Assembly (NCBI GenBank): GCA_013339765.2
Contig: CM023448.1
Location: 330,323,941-330,387,940 of the forward strand
Source of the DNA: Haemaphysalis longicornis
Lineage: Eukaryota > Arthropoda > Arachnida > Ixodida > Ixodidae
Direction: 5' to 3'
DNA length: 64,000 nt
Part shown: positions 34,840-46,550 of the stretch, one piece after another
Position numbering within the stretch: the first letter of the stretch is position 1
Layout: every line of letters begins with the position of its first letter
The notes under the pieces: model-generated
Database searches by the model: none
What the model was told of the DNA's origin: nothing
The model's input: only the letters and a program-made list of their open reading frames with translations
Translations under genes and position numbers: made by a program

Positions 34840-35031
34840 ATCGATCATATTATACAAAAAGGTTGCAATAGTCGGCACGAGTAGCATTGTACCGAGAGTT
34901 TTATCGTATCGATAGCTTATCCATAGTCGACTATCGATCGTAGTTCCGATACCTTTTTTTCCTATCCACAATTCTATTACAAGTCGACTATCGATAGCAT
35001 CGATAGTACAATTAATAACTGTCCATCCCTA
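34840..35031. repeat. TATCGATAG-rich terminus of a probable DNA transposon
   Basis: Clustered palindromes (TATCGATAGC, GTCGACTATCGATCG, GACTATCGATAGCATCGATAG) run up to a terminus whose complement starts TAGGGATGGACAG. TAGGGATG-type ends with ATCGAT motifs are seen in hAT elements. The other end was not found. Confidence 0.45.
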
Positions 35032-35699
35032 CTTCGTCCGTATATGGGCGCTTCTCTAAGTGCGCTATTGCAATGGGGGTGTACAAAAGCAGATTTACCG
35101 TCAGGCTGACCTCTTCACTCTATTATAGTTATTTTATTTCGCTGGTGGGCTAGGTGAAACTGTGCCCTGTAAAGCTATCTTCAGGGCAAATGCACAATGA
35201 TTGCGGTGCTGCCGCCCGCTGTGACTGAAGCGCTGTCGAATTCAGTTGCTACATTTCCTGATCGATAGTGGCAAAAAGTAGATCACAGCTTACTGGCCCC
35301 ATCTGCTGGTAAAGGGGGCACGCCTTAATCTGAAACATCTTTGTCTTTTTCAGTTGCGGACCGCTTCCTGAACTTCGGCCGGGATGCGAGTTGAAGCAGG
35401 GGAGATCGTTCTATCCAGACTGCTGCCCTAAAGTGATATGCAGATAACAAGCTGCACAAAGCGAGAGCTGAATGTACGCGAGCTTTTTTAACCCAGCTTC
35501 GCTGATGGTACAAATTTTCATCGAAAAGCACTCGAACGGAGGTTTACGATACGATCAGTAGCGAATAGAACACACCTTGCACGCCGTCAAATAAACCAGA
35601 ATAAAGCCTCGGCACGCATGCACGACAGCGGCAGACATTGGTACGCCTCTTTATTTCTTGGCGCGCAATCTCGCCGGCGCACATCCGTGTCAAGTTCGG

Positions 35700-36201
35700 C
35701 TAATAACAATATCGCTCAGCCCGGATTCTACTTTCCCTCTCGCACCGCCATGCCAACACGTCGCGGCGGACGACTCACGCAACGCAACGGAGGCGTCTCA
35801 CTCGGGCGTGAAAACGGGGCAGGCCGGGGAATGTTAATTGAGCGGACATCTAACGAGCGCGGTGACACAGGCGCGTCCGCCGCGGCGCACCAGATGCATG
35901 GCAATGAGAGCAGGGCTGTCGCCGAGGGCACCCGCCGGGCCCGTGGTCCTCCAATAATAAAGTGGCCGCGGCGACGCTCCGGCCCCGCTCTCCCGAGGAC
36001 GCACGCTTTCTCCGTCGGGTCCGCTGATTCTTCGCCCTGGAACGGCGCCACGTGACGCGCGTCCTCAGCCGAGTGACACAGACGGCCTTGAGAAGAGCGG
36101 AAGCTCCCAGACGCCCGGCATTCCTCTCGAGAACGCCCTCACTCCACAAAGCCGCGTGTGGCACCTCGAATCAAGCGCCGCTCGGAGTAGTATAGTGCAC
36201 G
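35700..36201 (+). promoter_or_regulatory. CpG-rich upstream region of SVWC exon 1B
   Basis: A GC- and CpG-rich block precedes the second signal-peptide exon. It contains many CGCG, GGCG and GACG motifs and no convincing TATA box at a proper distance. TATAGTG stands only a few bases before the ATG. The frames of 107-145 residues on both strands reflect composition only. Confidence 0.5.
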
Positions 36202-36310
36202 ATGCCAAAGTCGGCGGCCACCCTTGCCCTGGCCGCGGTGTTGGCCGTCGGCCACTGCTGGACCGTGGGCACCGGCTATCGCGCCGATATGGGGATGCAG
36301 CTTGTCAATG
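36202..36310 (+). CDS. SVWC gene, coding exon 1B (signal peptide)
   Basis: ATG at 36202 (A at -3) opens MPKSAATLALAAVLAVGHCW, then TVGTGYRADMGMQLVN and the first base of a Gly codon. Residues 5-18 form a hydrophobic signal-peptide core, with cleavage likely around residues 17-25. The exon ends at a consensus donor (G|GTAAGA at 36311), phase 1. The 3,383-base intron leads to exon 2 at 39694, giving a 106-residue precursor. It is the nearer of two candidate first exons. It has its own CpG-rich upstream region, which suggests a separate promoter. Confidence 0.78.
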
Positions 36311-37594
36311 GTAAGATATCGGACGATACCGCGGCTATCGCAACCACTCTCGTTCACGGCCCGCGGCGGCGCGTAGCGTCCTTGGCGAGCGCGTGGTCTC
36401 CGCGGACTCGTCAGCGTGAGTTGCCGGCGCCGGCGATTTTTCCACGAGGGCGTAGCCAACGCCAGAATGACTTCATTTTGATCGCCCGTGACGAAACGAA
36501 GGTGCTCTTAATTGCTGCGAATGTAGCTACTATGTAAGCACTCAGTGAGCGTGTTTGTGGAGGGGATTTTTTGTTCACGTTGTGCAAACAGCGCAAACTG
36601 GACGGATAGCAGCGTCCTGTCTCCCCCCTTTTTTCAAGTCCCTGGTCTCTGCGCTGTTTGCACAATATAAACCAGTACCACTTCGCCCACCTGACAGCCC
36701 TTCTGCTGACTTTTATTTTTTTCTGAAGTGTCACCCTCAATCATTTGAAGTGTTACATGACGTATTAAGATATTCCTTTTTGTCTCATTAATTATTTTGC
36801 GAGCAAGTAAAAGTTGGGAGTAGACACAACACTTCGTTTAATTTATGTGTGCTGGCGCCCCCATGGCGTCACCGTCCGGAATAAAAGATTGGGGCCAAGG
36901 AATTACGAATCATAGCATCGAATTAGCGTCGTCAGGTATACCGAGTTGTAATAATTGCGGCCAACCATTCCTTTCCGCAAACATAAGCAAAACCAATATC
37001 TGCCGTGATCCTTCTTATTTTTCCATTTTGTGAACGTGTCCTTTTTTGTGCGGGATAACAAGAACAGTTAAGTACAGCAGAAACAGCTAGAAATGCGCGT
37101 AATATTACAACACTTCGACAAAACTCGGGGGACCATTTCCGTTCACAGCGTTTTATGAAACGCTCAGTAACTTTTTCAGTTCATACCTTAATTTGACTTT
37201 TGCGAGATACTTGTAGCGCCTGTATGTAAAAGAAGAATACAAGTTAAATTTACTGTGCATATAAATGCGGCCAGCTAGGAATATAAACGTGCAAGCCTGG
37301 GCACCAGACTCGGCTATTTAGGTTCATGATTAACCTTTGTTATGTAATTATTTTACCTGGTATTTCTGAGATGCGCTCTTCATATCATGCAACATTTCGC
37401 TCAAGAGCCTTGCGAGGAGCAATTTCGCAGAAATAAAGCAGTGGCGCCAGAAGTTTATTGGGTGGTTTTATTTTTTTTAACCATGTAGTTGGATACAATA
37501 TTTGTGCATTTTTTTCCTACCTCCCCAACTATGCGAATATGCGGTACATATACACGGAAGCTAATGAACAACGCTTCGAGCAGGTGCAGATATA
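36311..37594. other. Intron sequence, nothing recognised
   Basis: The frame of exon 1B stays open to 36537 but has no domain and lies past a strong donor, so it is read as intron. The rest shows no repeat family. Confidence 0.4.
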
Positions 37595-38993
37595 CAGGGT
37601 GTTACGAGGATAATTGGAACACCTTAAAAAATTTCCTGAGAGGGTTCCGCTGCTCGGGTTCGCGTCTCAAACTTCACACGAAGGTCGACTTTTGTGGTCT
37701 ATTTTGTTTGACATCGGGAATAACGACGGTACTTACCTGCTTATTCTGAACATAAATAAAAACGATTTTCGCCTATGGCAAAATGGCGGCCGATTTGGAC
37801 GTGCGAGCCGGTGAAAACTGATCTTGGGACGACGGCGCCACCCGGGGTATGCATAGCGAAACGGACGATGGGGATTCGCAGTAGGAAGAAGCCAGAGTTA
37901 CTTGATATAGGAGTTGCGAAACTCCCCATAGGCTCCATGTATCAAAAAGTGGCCCTACGATTGGTCCACTGCTTTGGATCTTGTTTTACAGTGGCGCCAT
38001 CTTTTGGTGACAAAATAAACTATGCAACTTGCTTCGCCGCTTGACGACCTGGGCGAAAATTGGTATTTGAGTGCTTGCGTAAATTTTTTTTGCCAAAAGA
38101 GCCCAATGTATTGAACTATGCAAGTGTGTTATATACATACGGATGCGCTGACGCAGAAACAATCGCAACCTAAAAACTGGAGTTAAGATAGCAATGAATA
38201 ACTTATAAAAGCACAAAAATAAAGAATTATGCAATATAAAACAAAATTTAACGTTAAATTGTCAGTTTAAATAATTAGTTTGTTTTTTGGATAGTGCATG
38301 CGACGGCAGCAGTGGCGCCACGGTGCGCACGATCCAAAGCAGGGGGTGGGTCCAGATGCGGGCCGTTTTCTGAGGCGGAGTTTCGCAACTGCCTACATCG
38401 AAGAGCACTGGGAAGAAACCAAATGAGGTAGCAGACGATCAGAAAACCTTCTTCGTCCCTAGTTTACGATGATCACAAATAGCGGCATAAGAGCTGATAC
38501 CAATCATAATAAAATATTCCCACGGTTCATCGTTGCCAATAAACGTTGAATTTGTTTCCCCACCTGCTTTCACATTTTCTGATCGTCTGCTACCTCATTT
38601 GGCTCCTTCCTACCGTGGAAAGAGAAACATTGGGTAGCAGACAATCCGAAAACCTGTTTTCACATTTTCTGATCGTCTGCTACCGCATTTGGCTCCTTCC
38701 TGCCGTGGAAGGAGCGTGAATCCCCATCGTTCATTTCGCTCTGCGTACCTCAGGTGGCGCCGTCGTTCCAAGATCAGCTTGCACTGGCTCCCACGTCCAA
38801 ATCGGCCGCCATTTTCCCGTAGGCGAAAATCGTTTTTATTTATTTTCAGAACAAACAAGTAGGTACCGTCGTAACACCCAAAACAAAATAGACCACACAA
38901 TTCGATCTTCGTGTGTAAGTTTTAGCGCGAACCGAGCAGCGGTTGACACCGGGAAAAAAATTAAATTGTTCAAATCACCGTCGTAACACCCCG
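37595..38993. mobile_element. 1.4-kb element with about 300-bp inverted repeats
   Basis: CAGGGTGTTACGAGG at 37595 matches the complement of the end at 38993 (CGGGGTGTTACGACGG). The two arms then stay alike for about 300 bases, with shared blocks such as GGTCTATTTTGTTT, AAAACGATTTTCGCCTA and AATGGCGGCCGATTTGGACGTG (first 20 bases). TATA flanks both ends. The centre holds two copies of TTTTCTGATCGTCTGCTACC (38574 and 38664) and an inverted one near 38419-38448. It is a foldback or long-TIR non-autonomous DNA element. No transposase is seen. Confidence 0.8.
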
Positions 38994-39693
38994 TATATAT
39001 GCCACTAAGCCTCTTTTATTCGCATAAAAAGCATTTGGAGCAAGATGGAAAGTAGGGCGCGTTGGTTTTAATCCAATTCTTACTGTGTGTCAGTCGTCTT
39101 TTTCGCGCGTTTTTGTGTGATTTGTTGCAAGGGATGTGACCCCCTTCCTGGATAGATTAAACTACGATTAGTGGAAAAAATTCCTTACACTGATGTATCA
39201 AAACGCGGTCATACGAGATTACGTTTAAAATCGAGAACGTACGACGCGAGCACAATCAGCCTCGATTAAAGGAGCATTCTAAGGGTAGCAAGAAACGCAC
39301 TGTATAAATGTAGAACGCACAGCTCGCGTAATTTATAATATCTTTACCAGGGAATAACGAATGAGCTTGACTAATAACTAATCAGATCTCCCCTGAAGCT
39401 AATGCACCCGGTTACAGAAACGAATGCATACTTCCGTTTGCCTAGCGCGAAACGAGCATTTGCCGCACCAAGTTGCGTGCAGCGTGGGAGCACTTCCTTA
39501 GCGCACCGATCGCGTTAAGAGCGGCTATTTCACGAACTCTGGGGCAATCACTCGTGGGCCCCCGCGGCCGCCCACGAAAAGATTTCGGCTTTGCGTGCTG
39601 CATCAAGTACAGAATTGAAGGAGGAGACTGCCAATGAGCATTTTTCGCAATCTCGGCACTCACTTCGTCTTCCCACGTCGGCGACGCGAACAG
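38994..39693. other. Intron sequence up to the exon 2 acceptor
   Basis: No repeat is recognised. It ends with a moderately pyrimidine-rich stretch and CGAACAG at 39687-39693. Confidence 0.5.
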
Positions 39694-39805
39694 GTTCGTG
39701 TGTCTTCGAGAACATGACCATTCCTGCCGGCGAGAGCCTACGTCAGCAATCGCCCTGCCGAAGGGTGACCTGCATAGAGCATCACAAGGCAGTATTCATC
39801 CAAGA
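39694..39805 (+). CDS. SVWC gene, coding exon 2
   Basis: Entering in phase 1 (G+GT = Gly), the exon reads SCVFENMTIPAGESLRQQSP and then CRRVTCIEHHKAVFIQ, with the first two bases of a Glu codon. This is the first half of an SVWC domain: a leading Cys, the turn with a polar I-P-x-G-E-S segment typical of the family, and the CxxxxC pair. An N-M-T glycosylation sequon is present (Asn 43 of isoform B), and a second one (N-G-S) spans the junction with exon 1. The acceptor is AACAG|G and the donor is AGA|GTGAGT, both good. The frame upstream of 39694 is open but shows no family resemblance. Confidence 0.85.
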
Positions 39806-40429
39806 GTGAGTATGCGGGCGGCGGGCCCGACTTAGATGGGGGCTGACGCGCAGGTGCTTATTTCGTCTTCGCATGTTTCCTTTCCTACTCTCTTTCTGTA
39901 CTCCGAACCAGGTGACAAGCGAATTCGGTCGAGTGCCATATCGCGATTTAACTAACTGTACAAAAGCATCTGCCTCTTCGAATTTTACTGCGGCGGCGAA
40001 GACGTTCTGCAGTCAGTACTTCTTGTCCCGTCTTTACTTAACGCTATTCTTTGGCCAAAGCTAATATTCAGGTTTTGCCTTAGTTTTTTTTTTTTTTTTA
40101 CACTTCGTCATGCTGGTTCGCGCGATGGGTATTTTAAACGGGACGTTGGTCAGTCGGGAGAACAGGAGCGCGTAGCTGACGAATGTCCATTAGCTCCTGA
40201 CATGGTTCTCAGTGGACGGGCACAAGAAAGCAAAAGGGAAACAATTCCAAGCTTGGAGGTAATCCCTTGTGCCCACTGCGCGTCCTGCCCAAAACCAAGT
40301 TTTCTTTTAAGAAATCGGCTAAAATTCGCTTCTCGATAGTTCCAATATAAGTTTGTCGTAGAGCACGTCAGCTAACATGTGAAAGTTGCATGCCGTAAAC
40401 TAGTGGATTAACCTCGCCACGATGTTCGC
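39806..40429. other. Intron sequence, nothing recognised
   Basis: A T-run near 40087-40100. No domain or repeat family. Confidence 0.4.
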
Positions 40430-41230
40430 GTGGGTACACAAACAGTGATTTATATAAGTAACGTTTTAATGAGGAGTGCGTACGTTAGCCCTGTTACGAG
40501 TATGCGCCGCCTGCACTTTTTTTTTTCTTTCCGAACGCGAAAATACGAGCACAGAATGCGCCCACGAAGTGAAAATATTAGCGCATATATAGAAGGAAGC
40601 ACAAATGTTTGCCTAAAGCATGGCCGACAAACAAATTTGTATTTGGCTGTGAATGGATCAAATGAAAATATCTGCAACGGGACAATCAGTTTACACGTCG
40701 CAAGAACAACTGACATTGCTATCGTCTGCCGACTGGCGTTTCTGAATACAGCACAACCTTCGCAATTGCGAACACCCCGCGCTGTCAATACCAAAGCGTA
40801 CACGTCCAATCATCGTTATGTTCGCTCAACTCTAGCACAAGATACTCCTGAATTTCTGTCTAGGTATAGCAATGAATCACACTGTGCCCGGCGCCATTTT
40901 GTGACTATTGATTTTCCCTATCACTGGATCCTACCCGCATGTCCCTCACTGGCATACCGGCAGAACGCAGACGCACGTATCGACCGCTTCCAGCGTGATT
41001 TCGAAAGGTCTCGTTTGGATATAGTAATGTGCAGATCCCTGCGATTGTGGTCAGGGAATAAACTGTACCACCCCCCCCCCCCTTTTTTTTTCTTTTACCC
41101 TTTACCCCCTTTCTATGTGAAACATATTCAAGAGGTGAACGGGGTGGTCTCAGGCATGCCGGAAATTTATGATTTTGTAAAGGTATGTTGCTTTAATTCC
41201 AACCATCACAATGCACAGCATAAACACTGA
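40430..41230 (+). other. 266-residue open frame inside the intron, unknown
   Basis: An unusually long open frame on the gene's sense strand. It crosses an Arg/His-rich start, then polypyrimidine runs that give FFFSF and PPPPFFFFY, and ends in a His-rich stretch. I see no domain, signal peptide or repeat match. The homopolymer-derived segments argue against a protein. It is probably chance. Confidence 0.15.
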
Positions 41231-42561
41231 CTTAGCAGTTTAGTGCTAAACGTACGATTGGGCGAGTTCTGCCTAACAATTACCGTTGAGAACGCGTCAC
41301 ATCCCTGACGCAGCAGGTTGCAAGAACTCGACCTATGTATATAATCAGTTGAACCTCCCTGTCGAGGCGGCGCCGTCACAACGTGTTTAGCGATTTTTAG
41401 CAAGCGCCAAAGCCGCACCACGGGTACATGCGGAGAAAAGTATTAGGAATTGGGCAATGTGGGTGGACTTAATGTCAGAAAGGCCCGCCAACATGTAATT
41501 CAAACTTCTTAAGTTTATGATAATTCACGATATACTCATGGTCTCTCGAGACACTATAGGCTTAGAAATACCTGTATGATGGCATAGTCTGAACATTTTT
41601 GTTTATTGCTGCATGGGGTTTATTTTTATGAACCTTGACACCAGATTCGTAGAGCAAGAAGCTGGAAACAACCAAATTTTGATTAAATAACTGTGTTCTC
41701 CCTGTTATAAGCCCGCCGTAAAGAAAGAATTTGCTGCTTGTATTTCTCTCTCTTTCTCTTTATATTTCTACTTACATTATTAGTTCTATGGATTTGTGCT
41801 TTGAATCACTCACTCTGTGAGGTGACGTGGTCAGAAGCGCGCATTCGTTTTCCTTTCTCCAGCGCAATCATCTCAACAGGAGCCGGATGCGGCCAAAGTC
41901 ATTACGGAGTGAAAACAAAAACCCATAGCACGCAGCCCTAGGCATTCCGAGAGACGACAAACTTTGGACGGGCTTACTAAGTAAGCGCTGTAGCAGTTTG
42001 TCTTCCACAAAAAGCTGCATGCGTGGTATCGTCCAACGCCGCCGAGAATCGTTAGTGGGTGAATCTTGCGGCCCTGCGCAGTTTCATCTCGTAGGGAGGG
42101 AACTCAGTCAAACGTGAAGGATGAAGCTAAAGGAACCTCGCCTCTTGGAGATAACATCATTAAGGTCTCGGAGGATGAAGACCTCTCCCGGAGTTCTTTT
42201 GAAGATGGTTCATTGATGACTGTCTAGAAAAGCGAGATAAGGGAGAATTAAGTCGCATCATATGCTCGCAGAAGTTTTATGGAAATTGTAAGGAGGAGAT
42301 CGTTACTCCCACGGCAGCGCATTTATTTTTCAGTTCTATCAAACCTGCCGTTACGTAGTTCTGAAACGAATGAATTGGATAATTGAGGTGTAGGAGCTAA
42401 AGCGGCGTTCATAAGCACCCGTTTTTTAAGTAATGCCGCGAAAATGAGCGGCGTCTTTTTCAAAAAGCTCGTGCCTGGAGGAGGGCCGCTCTAAAGAAGC
42501 GTGTGGAGGTAAATGTCCAACTCAAATTATGGGGTTTTACTCCCTGAAGCTGCACCTGGGT
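41231..42561. other. Intron sequence, nothing recognised
   Basis: No repeat family or domain was found. Confidence 0.4.
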
Positions 42562-42636
42562 GATGAGGGGCGCCGCAGTGGAGGGCTCCGCGTTAATTTT
42601 GACCACCTGGGGACCTTTAACGTGCGCCGTATTCTC
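42562..42636 (-). mobile_element. SINE fragment
   Basis: Minus-strand Ruka-like middle body: GATGAGGGGCGCCGCAGTGG, GGGCTCCGCGTTAATTTTGACC (first 20 bases shown in part) and CTTTAACGTGCGCCG. Head and tail are absent. Confidence 0.8.
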
Positions 42637-44387
42637 AAATGCCAAAATAAAGGACTCCATAAATGCCGCCCCTACTAACAGTAGATTTTGGCGCACGGTA
42701 AAGACCCGCTTCATCCATATCGATCTGAAGGCTTTCAGCTCGATGCACCTCGCAGCCCACGTGCACCTTCGGGACGTAAAATTCTTCGAACTTGAATGTT
42801 TCTTGCAGGCAAATGCTCCAGGATAAAACGCAAAGAGAACGCGCAAGATTGAAAAAATTGCAAAAGATACCTGCCAACGCGTTAGAGGTCAAGAACTGGA
42901 GGTGGCGTTATCACCTGCGCCCTCCGTGAAATTGATTTCGGCAGAATCGGAGTTGGGGAAACATTTCTAGAAAGCTAGCATACCAGGAAAAACCTAAACT
43001 AATTATTTGCAGGAACATTGCAAAAATGTTTATAACGACATGCTGATGCAGATTTATCGTCTTGCGATCACCATGCCTGTCCCTGTGTTATCTACCTTCG
43101 TGGGTTCCCGAGGAATTGTTACAGGGTTCCTTCTTGTTATTTGACGCCGAGAGGTTCTCTTTGTAGGCAGGTGCCTAGTGGCGGCAAAAAAGAAATAATA
43201 TATGGTTTGTATTTCAGGGTCAATTCAGGGTCAACAATTAATGGTCGAATTCCAAAAGGCTTTAGCAAGAACGTAGATTGTGTCAGGTTACGGGTGTATT
43301 TCTACGCACGGAAACACGCACGGTCTCCGTAATGAGAAGAGCGGGCGACGTGCCTCTTGTGGAACGGGGAATGCATTACTGCGCTCCTCGTCCCTCAAGA
43401 CGACGCATTACTTTTCATCTGGAAGGGAGGAATCCCGATCCGGCTTGTTAACGGATGCAAGGCCGTGTCATTATCAGTCACTGCCACCTTATCTCTTCCT
43501 ATCTCACAAGGTGCCGCATCATCATCCTGCTCCTGAATTGGGCGCAGCGGGATAACTCCCATCATTTCCCTCCTCCTCCAATAGTAAGGAGCGGATCGTC
43601 ACCCGGTAGTGAGGTGTATGTCCTTATGATGCTGATCAATTCGTGGGTTCTGACTTGCGTACCGCAAGCCCTCGTTTATTGGCTCGATTCGAAATGCTTC
43701 ACAGTTCCCACAGCCATGCAGAGTAAATGACACCCGCTTTTAATGAGTTATCGCGTATAACGAACTCGGTTTTCTGCGTAGAGAACTTCGCTATAAAAGG
43801 GGTATGTGTGTATGTTTTGCAAGGAGCCAGGAACACGCTACATTTTATGATATGTCTACGCATTTGCATCCCGTCCTCCTATCCTGTTAGCGACGATTAC
43901 TGTGGGAGGTCCGAAATGTCTTTTAACCCTTGACTTCGTCACTGTACACAGCTTCACACCGCAGTAACGGTAAGCAAAGTGAGGCAGAGGTGGATAGAGG
44001 AGATAAACATTCTGGCAGACGTGATGGAAGCTACCATGTCCCTAGACCAGCGACCGCGACAGAGCTACGGAGTTCTCATCACTGCAGCTTTGGCGCACCT
44101 CACTCGTTCTTGTGCATTGATACGTGGCTTAGGGTCTTCAGCAGACGTTCACTTCCTAAAACGGCCCGTAGTGCGGATATTTACCTGCACACACGCACTC
44201 ACCACAGCCTCATCGGCTGCAGGGGCGCCGAGGAGCCCCTGCTGGAAACCGGTGCTGACGCTGAACTTCGGAGGCACGTGACGTCATCATCACAGCCAGC
44301 ACGAGCATTCGAAATGACCAACCTGCAGCAGCGGGCTCTTTTACAGCGGAGTGGTTTATGGATAACTCGCAAGCGCCCTCTATGATG
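42637..44387. other. Intron sequence, nothing recognised
   Basis: Short frames only. A TATAAAAGGGG string occurs at 43792 without other promoter signs. Confidence 0.4.
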
Positions 44388-44545
44388 AGGCCAAGCAAAC
44401 CAGTTAGGCGGGTGCCGATGCCTGGCGTTCTAAGAGGAAAATTATAAAGAACACCTAATACCGCATAATGTAGCTCTCTATGAGGACACAGAGTAAACCA
44501 GTTAGGCACGAGGCGGCACCTCGCGTATTAAGAGGAAAGCTAGGA
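44388..44545 (+). repeat. Two imperfect tandem units
   Basis: AAACCAGTTAGGC followed by a GGTGCCG/GGCACC variant and TAAGAGGAAA occurs twice, at about 44397-44442 and 44493-44539. Confidence 0.55.
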
Positions 44546-44925
44546 CATCACCCATGCTACATAGCAATGTGCGCTCGCTGCAATCATGGATTCGGCTGCC
44601 TCGGAGAAAGAGCAGACCGCTTGCGATGCCTAACGCCTCGAACTTAAATGAGAGTGCGATCGGCAGCGGCGGGCGGCGAATCGTGAACGAGAGGCTGCTC
44701 GTAAGCGGCGGGCTCGACAGGAAGACGGGTGCCGCTAAGCCGAGAATGTGGCCAAACGACGCAGGTATCACGGCAGTAAGTGAGACAAGCACAAGGGTTC
44801 GTGTGCGAAATTCCAGAGGGATCTTCTGGACAGAGATTTCGGATTCAGTGCGGTTCGAGAACGATTTCATGTCCACTGGTAGCTTTCGACAGGTTGCGGA
44901 ATCTGATCTGGAATCCGAGAGTGGA

Positions 44926-45073
44926 ATCTGATATATGACGCCTGTAGCGCAGTCCACAAATGATCTAGCATGCTTTTTGACCCATCCTTGCATGCGACAA
45001 GGATGCGACAAGGATGCGGCAAAAAGTATGCTAGGCCATTTGTGGACTGCGCTACAGGCGTCGTATATCAGAT
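44926..45073. repeat. Inverted repeat: two Penelope-like fragments head to head
   Basis: The arms 44926-44978 and 45021-45073 are near-perfect inverted copies over about 50 bases, around a centre with tandem GACAAGGATGC. The minus reading of the left arm and the plus reading of the right arm both give FVDCATGV(I/V)YQI, the segment that precedes GIY-YIG in Penelope-like elements. The same protein segment is thus present twice in opposite directions. Confidence 0.75.
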
Positions 45074-45545
45074 TTACCTTAAATGTGGGAAAGTATGTTG
45101 GCCAGACCGGCCGATGTATCAACGACCGAGCACGAGAACATGAATTGTCGGTAAATAATAAAGCAAATTCACATTTGCCCGCGCATTGCGATGCCTGCAA
45201 GTGTGAGCCACTTCTGGGTGAGATTAAGATTCTGGGTAGGAGCAGACATGCGACAGCACGAGAACTCTTGGAAGCTTTCTATATCAAGCAAAAAGGCGGT
45301 AAATATATCAGCGATACATCGGTGGCCCTGTTTAACTCTGAGAAATCTTTTTTTTTTTTCGAGCGTCTCGGTGATTGACGCATATGCGTTCTTGTGATAC
45401 TCTTACTGTGGCGCATGCTGCGCATGCTCCAGTTGTTCCTATATTTACCGGCTGCGGCGGTGAATGAAGTTCAGTTGAAAGTTAGCGCTTGTCCCGCCTC
45501 CTTTCTTGTGTACGGTCTTTGGTCTTTGCGCTAAACATATTTTTA
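45030..45545 (+). mobile_element. Penelope-like element 3' end with GIY-YIG endonuclease
   Basis: After FVDCATGVVYQIYLKCGK a small frameshift near 45092 leads into KYVGQTGRCINDRAREHE, the GIY-YIG nuclease motif with its conserved Arg and His-Glu region. HLPAHCDACKCEPLLGEI (a CxxC pair), ARELLEAFYI with the catalytic-type Glu, and SVALFNSE follow, with a stop at 45376. This is the C-terminal nuclease of a Penelope-like retroelement. The reverse transcriptase is absent. The tail to about 45545 is non-coding. Confidence 0.8.
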
Positions 45546-46550
45546 AGAATCATCAAATAGCCCTCAAACAAGTTTTGTTAAATTACCTGACGTGTGTCTT
45601 TAAGCTTGCCTGTTGGGTTTCAAGAGCCGTTTCACTCACATCTTAGCCGTGACGGGGCGCTAGTTCTGGGGCACACTGGCGATCTCGTTCAACGTGTTGC
45701 TCGCTTCATACTTGCTGCATTTTTCCAGAGATAACTGACGGAGGCGGAACTGAAATAGTGCAAGAGCTTATTAATTGGTGTGTAGACAAATAGCGAACAG
45801 AAAAACAATATTTTCGGATGGTGCAGCCATTATTTTACAGATATTTTTCTCTCTGGAGGTTTTAGGGAAAAAAAATTGCGTGCACATTTTTTGTCCTGGC
45901 GCTCACTTCTACCATTACTTTCCAGAAATATCACGTGCTTGTAAATTTCACAAGATTACAGAAAACAAAAGGATAAGCAGCTGAGGGTCCCGTCACTCTG
46001 TCCGGGTGCTTCTACAGTACAGTACTCAATTTTAAAAGTGCGTACCGAAGGGGAGTGCGAACAGCGAGGACAAAACAAGACCGAAATGTGGAGGGGACAG
46101 AGGGGCGATGCCCCACTCTGAAAATTTCGGGGCCCGTGATCCAAGTGGATAAGCGCGCAAAGCCGGCATCAGCCTGCGGCAGCGCAAGTGATTTTGCTCC
46201 GTGGCAAAGGCAGTTTTATCAGCGACAGACGAAGACAGACAGGCATGGTGAAAAACAAGAAGGCGTGGGAGCGCTGCCTGGCGAACGCTAAACAAACTTT
46301 AAACTATTTTGCATAGTTTCCGAGAAGCGGCGCTCGCCGGCGGACATAGAAGCACGCAGGAGAGCTACGGAGTGAGAAAGGGTAGGGGAGAGCAACAGGA
46401 GAGTGCCTGTTTGGCCATTTTTCGCTCACGCGTTAAGGCAATGATTATCCATGCGGCGTTGGTGATACGTGTCAGGATCCCTCCCTGCGTGGTGCGGGGC
46501 CACGACTCTGTACGGCAAACGGATACGTGCATTCCTCAAGTTCTAAAAGG
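45546..46550. other. Intron sequence, nothing recognised
   Basis: No domain or repeat family was identified. Confidence 0.4.

Noticed and set aside
35618..36164. Overlapping 104-145-residue frames on both strands
   Set aside because: A GC-rich promoter-like block with few stops; no domains, and both strands are equally open.
43455..43560. Candidate SVWC exon 3 at CACAAG|G
   Set aside because: It has the right phase but lacks the CC ending and family residues. The exon at 54503 fits completely.
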